This document shows, piece after piece, positions 1 to 6,007 of a DNA stretch of 11,154 nucleotides. The position numbers were made by a program, and so were the translations under genes. The notes below the pieces were generated by a model. That model was not told the DNA's origin. It ran no database searches and saw nothing but the letters and a program-made list of their open reading frames with translations. Every line of letters starts with the position of its first letter. Positions within the stretch are counted from its first letter, which is position 1. The DNA is taken from the NCBI GenBank assembly GCA_900320035.1, contig ONQU01000079.1:1-11154 (forward strand), given 5' to 3'. This DNA comes from an uncultured Rhodospirillaceae bacterium. GTDB lineage: Bacteria; Pseudomonadota; Alphaproteobacteria; RF32; CAG-239.

Positions 1-9
1 ATTTTCTCC
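1..9 (-). promoter_or_regulatory. possible Shine-Dalgarno of a gene just beyond the left edge
   Basis: Read on the minus strand, the first bases give GGAGAAAAT, which looks like the ribosome site used by pgm in this window (GGGAGGAAAATT then ATG). It could serve a minus-strand gene that begins immediately left of the window. The AT-rich DNA behind it (about 10-157) would then be that gene's promoter and leader; a TATACA hexamer at 36-41 on the minus strand is a weak -10 candidate without a good -35. An alternative reading is that ATG at 9-11 on the minus strand is itself the start. The plus strand is also open from base 1 to a TAA at 40-42 and would encode a hydrophobic tail, so the direction of the neighbouring gene is not settled. 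Confidence 0.3.
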
Positions 10-157
10 ATATGGTTTTTTACTATTTTTTTAATTGTATAACAACTAATACAGCTTTAACTTAAGAAATAATTGTAAATTTTTCAATAACAAAAATAAA
101 AAAAATAGCAATAAAGTTGAAAATTGTGCATTATTTTTTGAATTTTAGTTTTAATTT

Positions 158-187
158 CCCCTAAAAACTCTTTTTAGGGGTATTTTT
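158..187. terminator. perfect 10-bp hairpin downstream of comF
   Basis: CCCCTAAAAA (158-167) pairs perfectly with TTTTTAGGGG (171-180) around a CTC loop. It lies 35 nt past the comF stop codon, where the six-gene suf/suc/comF transcript should end. The run of T that a Rho-independent terminator needs is better on the plus strand (TATTTTT at 181-187) than on the minus strand, where the stem is followed by AAATTAAAAC. It may act in both directions, or may mainly end a plus-strand transcript from the left. The hairpin is directly visible; the direction is inference. Confidence 0.6.
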
Positions 188-215
188 AACAAAATAAAAT
201 CTTTGGTTTATTAAA

Positions 216-947
216 TTATTTTATCGGCCGCGCCAACGTTAGAGCATATATTTCTTTAGCCCCTGCTTTCTTTAAAACTTTAGCACATTCATTAAGCGTC
301 GAACCGGTTGTTTCCACATCATCAATCAAAACAACCTTACGCCCTCTGATAACCGCCGCATTTTTAACGGCAAACGCATGTCTCAAATTATTGCGCCGCG
401 CCGCACCGGAAAGTTCAACTTGAGGCACTGTGTACCGAATCCGCTGTAATGTCGTATAATCCGCTGCGATGCCGGTTTGCTTTGCTAAATATTTAACCAA
501 CAACGCCGATTGATTATAGCGTCGTTCCACTAGACGTCGCCGATGAATCGGCACCGGCACAAGCAAATCCGGCTTTTGCGCCCAAATATCAGTACCGGCA
601 CGCCGCAGCATATTAGCCAATGTTTCAGCGTAGAGTGTCTTATCCATAAACTTGAAACCTAAAATCAAATTTTTAGCAAAATCGTCATATACAAAGGCAA
701 AACGCCGCAATTTAAACAGCGGACGCTTTTCTTGTAAACAATGACCGCATAATTGATGAATTGCCGCAAAGTTTTCGGTTTCGCTTAAAAACGGATGACC
801 GCAACGTGCACATTGCGGTTCGCTGACAAACTGAATTTTCTGAAAACAATCAGCACACAAGCCGTTATGCTCACTCAAAATCTTACCGCATAAGAGACAG
901 CGCGGCGGTAGAAAGATATTGATTATTGTTTGCATTAAATCGATCAT
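216..947 (-). CDS. comF: ComF family protein (zinc-ribbon plus phosphoribosyltransferase-like)
   Basis: This 243-residue protein has the usual two parts of the ComF/GntX family. The N-terminal third carries eight cysteines in CxxC pairs (17/20, 31/34, 46/49, 67/70), which suggests zinc binding, after the typical PPRCLLC opening. The C-terminal part is a type I phosphoribosyltransferase fold: LVPVPIHRRRL at about 129-139, RRYNQ at 142-146, and the PRPP-loop motif VVLIDDVETTGST at 205-217. ComF proteins support DNA uptake in competent bacteria, but in most proteobacteria the substrate and role are unknown, so the name is a family label. Its ATG overlaps the sucD-like stop by 4 nt (ATGA), pointing to coupled translation as last gene of the operon. 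Met5 is a possible alternative start. Length and motifs are normal, with no sign of decay. Confidence 0.9.
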   Translation of the reverse strand: MIDLMQTIINIFLPPRCLLCGKILSEHNGLCADCFQKIQFVSEPQCARCGHPFLSETENFAAIHQLCGHCLQEKRPLFKLRRFAFVYDDFAKNLILGFKFMDKTLYAETLANMLRRAGTDIWAQKPDLLVPVPIHRRRLVERRYNQSALLVKYLAKQTGIAADYTTLQRIRYTVPQVELSGAARRNNLRHAFAVKNAAVIRGRKVVLIDDVETTGSTLNECAKVLKKAGAKEIYALTLARPIK

Positions 948-1816
948 TTAAGCCCTAAATCTGCCAGTGCTTGATGTATTTGGCTCATTTTATCGACCAC
1001 AATCATTCCGGAATCGCTTAAAATTTTCTTTTTATCTTGGATAGATGAAAAACCATGCGACAGAATATCTATGGCATATCCCATATTTGCGCCAAATGGC
1101 AGTGTCTCACCGGCAACAAAAGCAATAATCGGTTTTTTATTGGGCATTTTTGCATAGGTTTCGGCAGCTAATTGTTCATAGACATTATCCGCTTTACCAA
1201 TTAGCACCAGTGCTTTGGTCTCATCATCGGCCATAAACTGCACCATAAGCTCCCGAAAATCGGTGCCGACAATCATATCATCGCCAATACCCACTACGGT
1301 TGATTGACCCAAACCGGCGGCATTGGTTTCTAGAACTCCTTCATAGGTTAGTGTCGAAGCACGCGAAATAATACCAATGCAACCCTTATGATGAATATTC
1401 TCCGGAAAGATTCCCAAACGCGCCTCTTGCGGCGTAATCACCCCTGGCGTGTTTGGCCCGATCATCATGGTTTCCGAACCCTTTAACATGGCCTTAATTT
1501 CCAACATATCATGCACAGGAACCCCTTGCGCAATAGAAACAACCAAACCAATTTTAGCTTCAACTGCTTCGCGCACCGCTTGCTTAACCGCCCGCGCCGG
1601 CACAAACAACACACTAGCATCAATCGGCATATTTTTAACCGCATCGGCCACACTTTCAAAAATCGGCACTCCTAAGTGTTCACTCTGACGCTGGGGCGAT
1701 GTACCGGCCACCACATTGGTGCCATTATCAATTGAGCGCTTCACATGAAAAGAAGCTTGTATACCGGTAATACCTTGCACTAAAACACGCGTTTTTCTAT
1801 CGGCTAAAATAGACAT
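944..1816 (-). CDS. sucD: SucD-like protein (succinyl-CoA synthetase alpha-subunit fold) lacking catalytic histidine
   Basis: The 290-residue protein aligns almost end to end with the alpha subunit of succinyl-CoA synthetase: MSIL start, CoA-binding QGITGIQASFH (14-24), MIGPN-PGVITP (118-129), TLTYEG and GQSTVVGIG (170-178). Normally the alpha subunit binds CoA and carries phosphate on a histidine during ATP- or GTP-driven thioester formation. Here that histidine (E. coli His246, mature numbering) is Tyr247 within ANMGYAID. The supporting Glu208 is Lys208 (IGKADN), the phosphate-holding Ser153-Gly154 is Ala153-Ser154 (SRASTL), and the Cys of PNCPGV is Thr123. His254 is near but seven residues off. 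The frame is intact and its stop/start overlaps (TGATG with sucC, ATGA with comF) are tidy, so it looks maintained rather than decaying. Canonical activity is unlikely; the real role is unknown. Databases will probably name it succinate--CoA ligase subunit alpha. Confidence 0.9.
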   Translation of the reverse strand: MSILADRKTRVLVQGITGIQASFHVKRSIDNGTNVVAGTSPQRQSEHLGVPIFESVADAVKNMPIDASVLFVPARAVKQAVREAVEAKIGLVVSIAQGVPVHDMLEIKAMLKGSETMMIGPNTPGVITPQEARLGIFPENIHHKGCIGIISRASTLTYEGVLETNAAGLGQSTVVGIGDDMIVGTDFRELMVQFMADDETKALVLIGKADNVYEQLAAETYAKMPNKKPIIAFVAGETLPFGANMGYAIDILSHGFSSIQDKKKILSDSGMIVVDKMSQIHQALADLGLK

Positions 1817-3018
1817 CAGTCATTAACCTCCATCTCTTTAATCAACTTCTCCGTCGCTTCGTTGGTATTTTCCGCAAAAATAATCGGCAATTTGGTTTCA
1901 TGTAAAATCGTTTTTGCTTCTTCTTTATTTGTACCCTCTAAACGCACCACCATCGGTACATTTAGTCCAACTTCTCGTGTTGCGGCAATAATTCCCTCGG
2001 CTACCAAATTGCACCTTAAAAAACCGCCTAAAATATTGATTAATACACCTTCAACCCGTGGATTTGTCATAATGATTTTAATGCCGGCCGCAATACGATC
2101 TTTATCAACCCCGCCTTTTACATTCAAGGCACAAGCGGCCTTATATCCCTGCGAACGAATAACATCAATAGTCTCTAGAGCCAAACCGTCACCGTTCACA
2201 ATGCAACCGATATTGCCATCGAGTTCACTATAATAAAAGCCATATCGTTGCGCCTTTAAATAGCGCGGGTCTTCTTCATATTCATCTTGCATCCGTAAAA
2301 TATCCGGATGCCTGAACATGGCGTTATCATCAAAATTCATTTTAGCATCAAGAGCTATAAACTTTTTATTGCGCAAAATACCTACCGGATTGATTTCAAT
2401 CATTTGGGCATCTAAATTGATAAACGTCACACGCAGTTTATTAAGAAAATCACGCAAATAATCGTCATAGCTTTTATCAAGCGAGAGAAAATCTAATATT
2501 GCCTTAATCTGTGCATTAGCAATCGGTTTATCATATTCTATCGGTAAACGTAAAATTTTATCTTGTTGTGTAAAACCAACTTTCAATATATCTTGGTCAA
2601 TAACTTCTGAAATAAGCAGCGTTATCGCCGGTATGGAACTATCAATAACCATACCCACATAAAAAAAACGCTTCACTTGCTTAAAGGCTTCGACATAGAC
2701 CTTGCTCACCAATCTTCCCTTGGCATCAGTTTGCTCGGTAATCAGTGTATTATTAAGCATTTGTGCCGCTTCATAAGCTAAATTACGAATCTGAGTGACT
2801 TGTCTGATACCTCCTTTAGGATTAACCGAATTTCCGGCAAAATAACCGCTGTGTCTGGCACCAGCCTGAATTTGTGCTTTAAGCATCCACGGACCGCGCG
2901 CACTTACTTTTTGCGCCACACGCTTAGCTTCTGCCGGTGTGTAGGCAATACCGCCGGCCGGCACTTCAATACCATATTGCGCTAAAATCTGCTTGGCTTG
3001 ATATTCATGAATATTCAT
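1816..3018 (-). CDS. sucC: SucC-like protein (succinyl-CoA synthetase beta-subunit, ATP-grasp fold), divergent
   Basis: At 400 residues this matches the length of the beta subunit of ADP-forming succinyl-CoA synthetase and keeps its frame: MNIHEYQAKQIL at the N-terminus, LKAQIQAG (46-53), IEINPVG (208-213), the Mg-region LDAKMNFDDNA (223-233), LDGNIGC (266-272) and VVRLEGTN (357-364). The ATP-grasp lysine (Lys47) and the IEINP Glu and Asn are kept. The glycine-rich nucleotide loop GGRGKAGGV is replaced by GARHSGYFA (53-61). Other changes near the normally invariant C-terminal loops are NGDGLALETID for NGAGLAMxTMD, ALNVKGGV for FLDVGGGA, and NILGGFLRCN for NIFGGxxRCD. It starts 9 nt after the sufE stop and shares one base with the sucD-like start. 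It presumably pairs with that subunit. Nucleotide use and substrate cannot be assumed; conventional TCA-cycle function is doubtful. It is not obviously malate-CoA ligase, which keeps the glycine loop. Confidence 0.9.
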   Translation of the reverse strand: MNIHEYQAKQILAQYGIEVPAGGIAYTPAEAKRVAQKVSARGPWMLKAQIQAGARHSGYFAGNSVNPKGGIRQVTQIRNLAYEAAQMLNNTLITEQTDAKGRLVSKVYVEAFKQVKRFFYVGMVIDSSIPAITLLISEVIDQDILKVGFTQQDKILRLPIEYDKPIANAQIKAILDFLSLDKSYDDYLRDFLNKLRVTFINLDAQMIEINPVGILRNKKFIALDAKMNFDDNAMFRHPDILRMQDEYEEDPRYLKAQRYGFYYSELDGNIGCIVNGDGLALETIDVIRSQGYKAACALNVKGGVDKDRIAAGIKIIMTNPRVEGVLINILGGFLRCNLVAEGIIAATREVGLNVPMVVRLEGTNKEEAKTILHETKLPIIFAENTNEATEKLIKEMEVND

Positions 3019-3027
3019 TTAGTCCGC

Positions 3028-3429
3028 TCACTCTGCTCCTGAGGCATATTGTTTAATTTTTTCCACCATCGACATCATACCGTTACGCCGACTCGGTGTC
3101 AAATTTTCCTCTAAACCCAGTTTAGCAAAAATTTTTGCAACATCAACATTTTTTATTTCTTCGGGAGATTTATCGTTGAATATCATTAAAACAACAGCAA
3201 TAATACCTTTAACCAAAATAGCATCGCTATCGCCGCAAAAATGAATACTATGTGGCTTAAACTCCGGCACCAACCATACTTGTGACTGACACCCCTTTAC
3301 CTTCCATTCATCAGTTTTATATTCCGCGGCTAATGGCTCTAAACTGCGGCCCAAATCAATAACATACTGGTATTTTTCTTCCCAACTGTCAAAAAAAGCA
3401 AAATTTTCAATTAATTCTTCAATACTCAT
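3028..3429 (-). CDS. sufE: SufE sulfur acceptor protein
   Basis: SufE takes the persulfide sulfur from the cysteine desulfurase SufS, stimulates its activity, and passes sulfur to the SufBCD scaffold in the cytoplasm. This 133-residue protein is of normal family length. The acceptor cysteine is Cys47 in VKGCQSQVW, the family signature. The N-terminal part (EELIENF then WEEKYQYVIDLGR) and the C-terminal LTPSRRNGM segment also fit. The ATG lies one base after the sufT stop codon, and a GGAG inside the end of sufT can act as ribosome site, so translation is probably coupled. It belongs with sufS and sufT just upstream. A CsdE-type role with a different desulfurase is possible but less likely given the linked sufS. 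Confidence 0.95.
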   Translation of the reverse strand: MSIEELIENFAFFDSWEEKYQYVIDLGRSLEPLAAEYKTDEWKVKGCQSQVWLVPEFKPHSIHFCGDSDAILVKGIIAVVLMIFNDKSPEEIKNVDVAKIFAKLGLEENLTPSRRNGMMSMVEKIKQYASGAE

Positions 3430-3430
3430 T

Positions 3431-3889
3431 TTACAACAGCTCCAACATTGCTTTGGCTTCTTCGGTCATTTTATCCGGTGTCCATGCCGGCTCCCATACT
3501 AATTTTACCTCAACTTTACCCACACCATTGGTTTGAGCGATTGCATCGGCCACTTGTTGCGGTAATACACCGGCAATCGGACAAGTCGGTGCCGTTAATG
3601 TCATTTCAACATAAACATCGCCTTCATCATTTTGACCAATCTTATATATCAATCCCATATCATAAACATTGATGGGAATCTCCGGATCATATACGCTGCG
3701 AATTTGTTCGATAATATTTTCTATTGCTGCTTTTGCGGTACCGTTTAATAACTTTTCACCGGCGTATGCGGAATATTCTAACGGCACAATTGTCTCTGTT
3801 GCAGTTTCTGTCTCTGCACTCATCGCCTCCAACAAACGTGCTTCCGTAGCACCAACTTGGCTATTTTCTGTTTCTTCCTCTGCTATCAT
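3431..3889 (-). CDS. sufT: SufT-like Fe-S maturation protein (DUF59/MIP18 domain)
   Basis: Residues about 53-152 form a DUF59 (MIP18-like) domain: SVYDPEIPINVYDMGLIY (65-82), TLTAPTCPIAG (97-107) with the conserved Cys103, and WEPAWTPDKM (132-141) near the end. Members encoded in suf operons, called SufT, help mature Fe-S proteins and are not core scaffold parts. The first 50 or so residues are a Glu/Thr/Ala-rich, acidic and probably disordered extension. Translation seems to start at the ATG that shares one base with the sufS stop (TAATG), with GAGAG a few bases upstream. A second in-frame ATG (Met23) follows GGAGGCG, but the spacing to that ATG is very short. PaaD-type DUF59 proteins are an alternative only if context is ignored; suf linkage favours SufT. 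Confidence 0.92.
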   Translation of the reverse strand: MIAEEETENSQVGATEARLLEAMSAETETATETIVPLEYSAYAGEKLLNGTAKAAIENIIEQIRSVYDPEIPINVYDMGLIYKIGQNDEGDVYVEMTLTAPTCPIAGVLPQQVADAIAQTNGVGKVEVKLVWEPAWTPDKMTEEAKAMLELL

Positions 3890-5112
3890 TAAATCTCTCT
3901 AAAAAATTTCTCCGCTTTTAGTAACGCTCGAACCAACGCATCAATATCTTCTTTATTGGAGTATAGTCCAAGCGATGCTCGTGTCAATGAGGTATAACCC
4001 ATACGATTAACCAACGGCTCGGCACAATGGTGTCCGGTGCGTACCGCCACATTTTCTTTATTAAGAACAAAGGCAATATCTTGCGGGTGAATACCCTCTA
4101 TATCAAAGCTGAAAACACCGCCTTTGTCAGGTGCTGTACCAACCATTTTAAGCCTTGGCACTTCAGATAATTTCTCTGTGGCATAAATTGTCAGTTCTTT
4201 TTCATGCAAGGTAATATTCTTCAACCCAAGTGTTTGCATATATTTTAGCCCTTCCGCCATACCAATCGCCTGAACCGAGGCGGCCGTTCCGGCTTCGAAC
4301 CGTGCCGGAATATCTGCAAAAGTTGTTTTTTGATAGCTCACATGCTCAATCATATCCCCGCCAAACTGATACGGCGGCATTACCTGTAAAATATTCGCTT
4401 TACCATAAAGTACTCCAATACCGGTTGGCCCATAAGTTTTATGCCCGGAGAAAGCAACAAAATCACAATCCCAATCTTTAACATCGATCTGATGATGCAC
4501 AGCATATTGACATACATCAACCATAACTTTAGCCCCAACATCATGTGCTACGGCAACAATTTTTTTAATCGGAAAAATTGTGCCTAATACATTTGACATT
4601 GCCGTTACCGCCACCAATTTGGTTCGTTCATTTAAATGATTGAGAAAATTTTCATGTACATACGAACCATCATCAGCAATCGGAAAGACAACCAGTTTAG
4701 CACCGGTTTTAGCGCACACGTTCTGCCATGGAACCAAATTGGCATGATGTTCAGCCTCAGAGACAAGTATTTCATCACCGGCTTTCAAATTTTGCATACC
4801 CCACGTTGCGGCCACCAAATTAATTGCCTCCGTCGCATTGCGCGTAAAGATTATTTCCCGCGCTGAATCGGCATTTAAAAAATGTTGCACTGTTTGCCGC
4901 GCCTGTTCAAATTCTGAGGTGATTTGTTCAGCAAACGTATATGAACCGCGGTGCGCATTAGCGTATCCCGTTTCATAAATCTGCCGCATTTTATCAAGCA
5001 CTTGCCGTGGTTTCTGCGCCGATGCCGCCGTATCTAAATAGGCCACCGGCTGTCCATTAACAAGATGTTGTAAAATCGGAAAATCTTTTCTTATTTGCTC
5101 AACATCATACAT
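3889..5112 (-). CDS. sufS: SufS cysteine desulfurase (type II, PLP-dependent)
   Basis: SufS removes sulfur from L-cysteine, giving alanine and an enzyme-bound persulfide for Fe-S cluster assembly. The 407-residue length is typical. Visible marks are YLDTAASAQKP (25-34), NATEAINLVA, the PLP-stacking EAEHHANLVPW (119-129), Asp199 and Gln202 of the PLP site, the Schiff-base lysine Lys225 in FSGHKTYGPTG, and the persulfide cysteine Cys363 in RTGHHCAEPL. The short loop around this cysteine marks type II (SufS/CsdA) rather than IscS. The ATG follows AAAGGAAAGTAGAAA, a plausible ribosome site. It is the first gene of the suf-sucCD-like-comF operon, and an inverted repeat 20-35 bp upstream may be an operator. 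sufB, sufC and sufD are not adjacent here. Confidence 0.96.
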   Translation of the reverse strand: MYDVEQIRKDFPILQHLVNGQPVAYLDTAASAQKPRQVLDKMRQIYETGYANAHRGSYTFAEQITSEFEQARQTVQHFLNADSAREIIFTRNATEAINLVAATWGMQNLKAGDEILVSEAEHHANLVPWQNVCAKTGAKLVVFPIADDGSYVHENFLNHLNERTKLVAVTAMSNVLGTIFPIKKIVAVAHDVGAKVMVDVCQYAVHHQIDVKDWDCDFVAFSGHKTYGPTGIGVLYGKANILQVMPPYQFGGDMIEHVSYQKTTFADIPARFEAGTAASVQAIGMAEGLKYMQTLGLKNITLHEKELTIYATEKLSEVPRLKMVGTAPDKGGVFSFDIEGIHPQDIAFVLNKENVAVRTGHHCAEPLVNRMGYTSLTRASLGLYSNKEDIDALVRALLKAEKFFREI

Positions 5113-5131
5113 TTTCTACTTTCCTTTATTT

Positions 5132-5166
5132 GTTCCATATTTAGAACGCAAAAAAATATTTTTCAA
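5132..5166 (-). promoter_or_regulatory. candidate promoter and operator of the suf operon
   Basis: On the minus strand upstream of sufS, TTGAAA (5161-5166) can serve as a -35 element. The segment 17 bp further on (TAAATA, 5138-5143) is only a poor -10 match. It lies inside an imperfect inverted repeat, GTTCTAAATATGGAAC (5132-5147), with perfect 4-bp outer arms and 12 of 16 symmetric bases. A repressor bound there would cover the presumed -10 region. Half of it (TTCTAAA) resembles part of the iron control element of alphaproteobacterial Irr, and IscR-type control of suf genes is also common. Neither regulator can be assigned from this sequence. Two loosely similar tracts (ACGC followed by A-rich DNA and TAT) lie at 5146-5159 and 5182-5194. 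Confidence 0.35.
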
Positions 5167-5201
5167 GTTTAATATGCATTTACGCTAAAAATATCTTACG
5201 A

Positions 5202-5233
5202 TAAAAAAAGACCACCGCCGTAGCAAGTGGTCT
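5202..5233 (-). terminator. Rho-independent terminator of the pgm-cckA-hdaA-membrane protein block
   Basis: On the minus strand AGACCAC (5227-5233) pairs with GTGGTCT (5209-5215) around an 11-nt loop and is followed directly by a run of seven T. It lies 22 nt past the stop codon of the membrane-protein gene. It separates that block from the sufS promoter region, which supports treating the two gene groups as different transcripts. Confidence 0.85.
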
Positions 5234-5255
5234 ATATAAAATTAAATTTCCTGCT

Positions 5256-5963
5256 TTATGCTGGCTGCGCAGACTTCAAACCGGCGTTAACACCAATATT
5301 CAAAAGTAACATCAAGCCAAGCGTCATCAGCCAACTTATATACATACCGCTGAGAATGGAAACAATAGAAATAACCACATATACCAGCGTATTAATGCGT
5401 AAAGTTTGTCCGAAGTTTACTTTAAACATAATCGCCATCAACCAGTGCATCACAACAGTATACAGTAAAACAACAATCATCGCCACAATTAAGGCCACGA
5501 TGGCATATAGCGGAAACATATATTTTTGCACATTTTTCACAAACAAAGTTGCTCCCGCATCTAATGTTTCTTTATCTAAAGTACCATCAGGAAATTCTTT
5601 TAACGAACGAATCTCAGTTTTTTGCCCATTCACACCATATACAAATTTTTTACTTATATATAGCCCCGGCTCGGTTAGTGAAGTAGCCTCAAATTCATCG
5701 CGGGTTGTGTTGAGTACAACGTTAAATTTCATATTGTTATCATTAACACCGTACGATTGACTAATCACCGCGTTTTGTGGCGCCACAATTTCACCGTTTT
5801 GCAAAGTTATCGGTAAAAATTGCTCAGCTTCCGTTGTTACAATCGGCGTATATTGTTCAACCAATGCAATACCAAATTTTGAAACCACCGCAGAAGCAAT
5901 CAAAGCATAAAGCAATAAGGCTATAAAACCCAGCCATTTATTATACAATAAAAAGTTTTTCAT
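5256..5963 (-). CDS. four-helix inner-membrane protein, DUF1189-like
   Basis: This 235-residue protein has a predicted membrane segment at about 10-34, a polar domain at about 35-147, and three hydrophobic segments at about 150-174, 189-210 and 211-229. The polar middle contains LPITLQNGEIV, a YGVND turn, a string resembling VLNTT, then GLYISKKFVYG. This order resembles the DUF1189 family of membrane proteins (one helix, an extracytoplasmic beta-rich domain, then a helix bundle), but the match rests on overall pattern rather than a strict motif. No catalytic motif is visible. The ATG has a strong ribosome site (AAAGGAG with 7 nt spacing). It is 44 nt downstream of hdaA and is followed by a clear terminator, so it is probably the last gene of that transcript. 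Function unknown; whether it relates to envelope or cell-cycle signalling by CckA is speculation. Confidence 0.75.
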   Translation of the reverse strand: MKNFLLYNKWLGFIALLLYALIASAVVSKFGIALVEQYTPIVTTEAEQFLPITLQNGEIVAPQNAVISQSYGVNDNNMKFNVVLNTTRDEFEATSLTEPGLYISKKFVYGVNGQKTEIRSLKEFPDGTLDKETLDAGATLFVKNVQKYMFPLYAIVALIVAMIVVLLYTVVMHWLMAIMFKVNFGQTLRINTLVYVVISIVSILSGMYISWLMTLGLMLLLNIGVNAGLKSAQPA

Positions 5964-6007
5964 ACTATATCTCCTTTTTTGTTTATATGGTAGAAATAAT
6001 CCTTAAA

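Noticed and set aside
1..42. C-terminal membrane tail of a plus-strand gene at the left edge
   Set aside because: All three plus-strand frames are open briefly in this T-rich DNA, so the hydrophobic reading is not informative by itself.
60..125. Inverted TTTTCAA / TTGAAAA pair in the AT-rich left region
   Set aside because: Short arms with a loop of about 29 nt in very AT-rich DNA; likely chance.
944..3018. Ordinary TCA-cycle succinyl-CoA synthetase (sucCD)
   Set aside because: Family fold is clear, but the phospho-His, helper Glu, phosphate-binding Ser-Gly and nucleotide glycine loop are all changed, so the standard reaction should not be assumed.
944..3018. Pseudogenes of sucCD
   Set aside because: Both frames are full length without stops or frameshifts, have clean overlaps with neighbours, and keep many conserved segments.
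944..3018. Malate-CoA ligase (MtkAB)
   Set aside because: That enzyme keeps the phospho-His and glycine loop, which are missing here, and no serine-cycle genes are nearby.
5146..5194. Two ACGC plus A-tract direct repeats upstream of sufS as operator copies
   Set aside because: Mostly A-rich similarity with differing lengths; not distinct enough from background.
1449..5760. Plus-strand open frames inside the minus-strand genes (for example 1862-2233 and 5227-5760)
   Set aside because: They lie opposite well-supported genes, have no recognisable motifs and no convincing ribosome sites.
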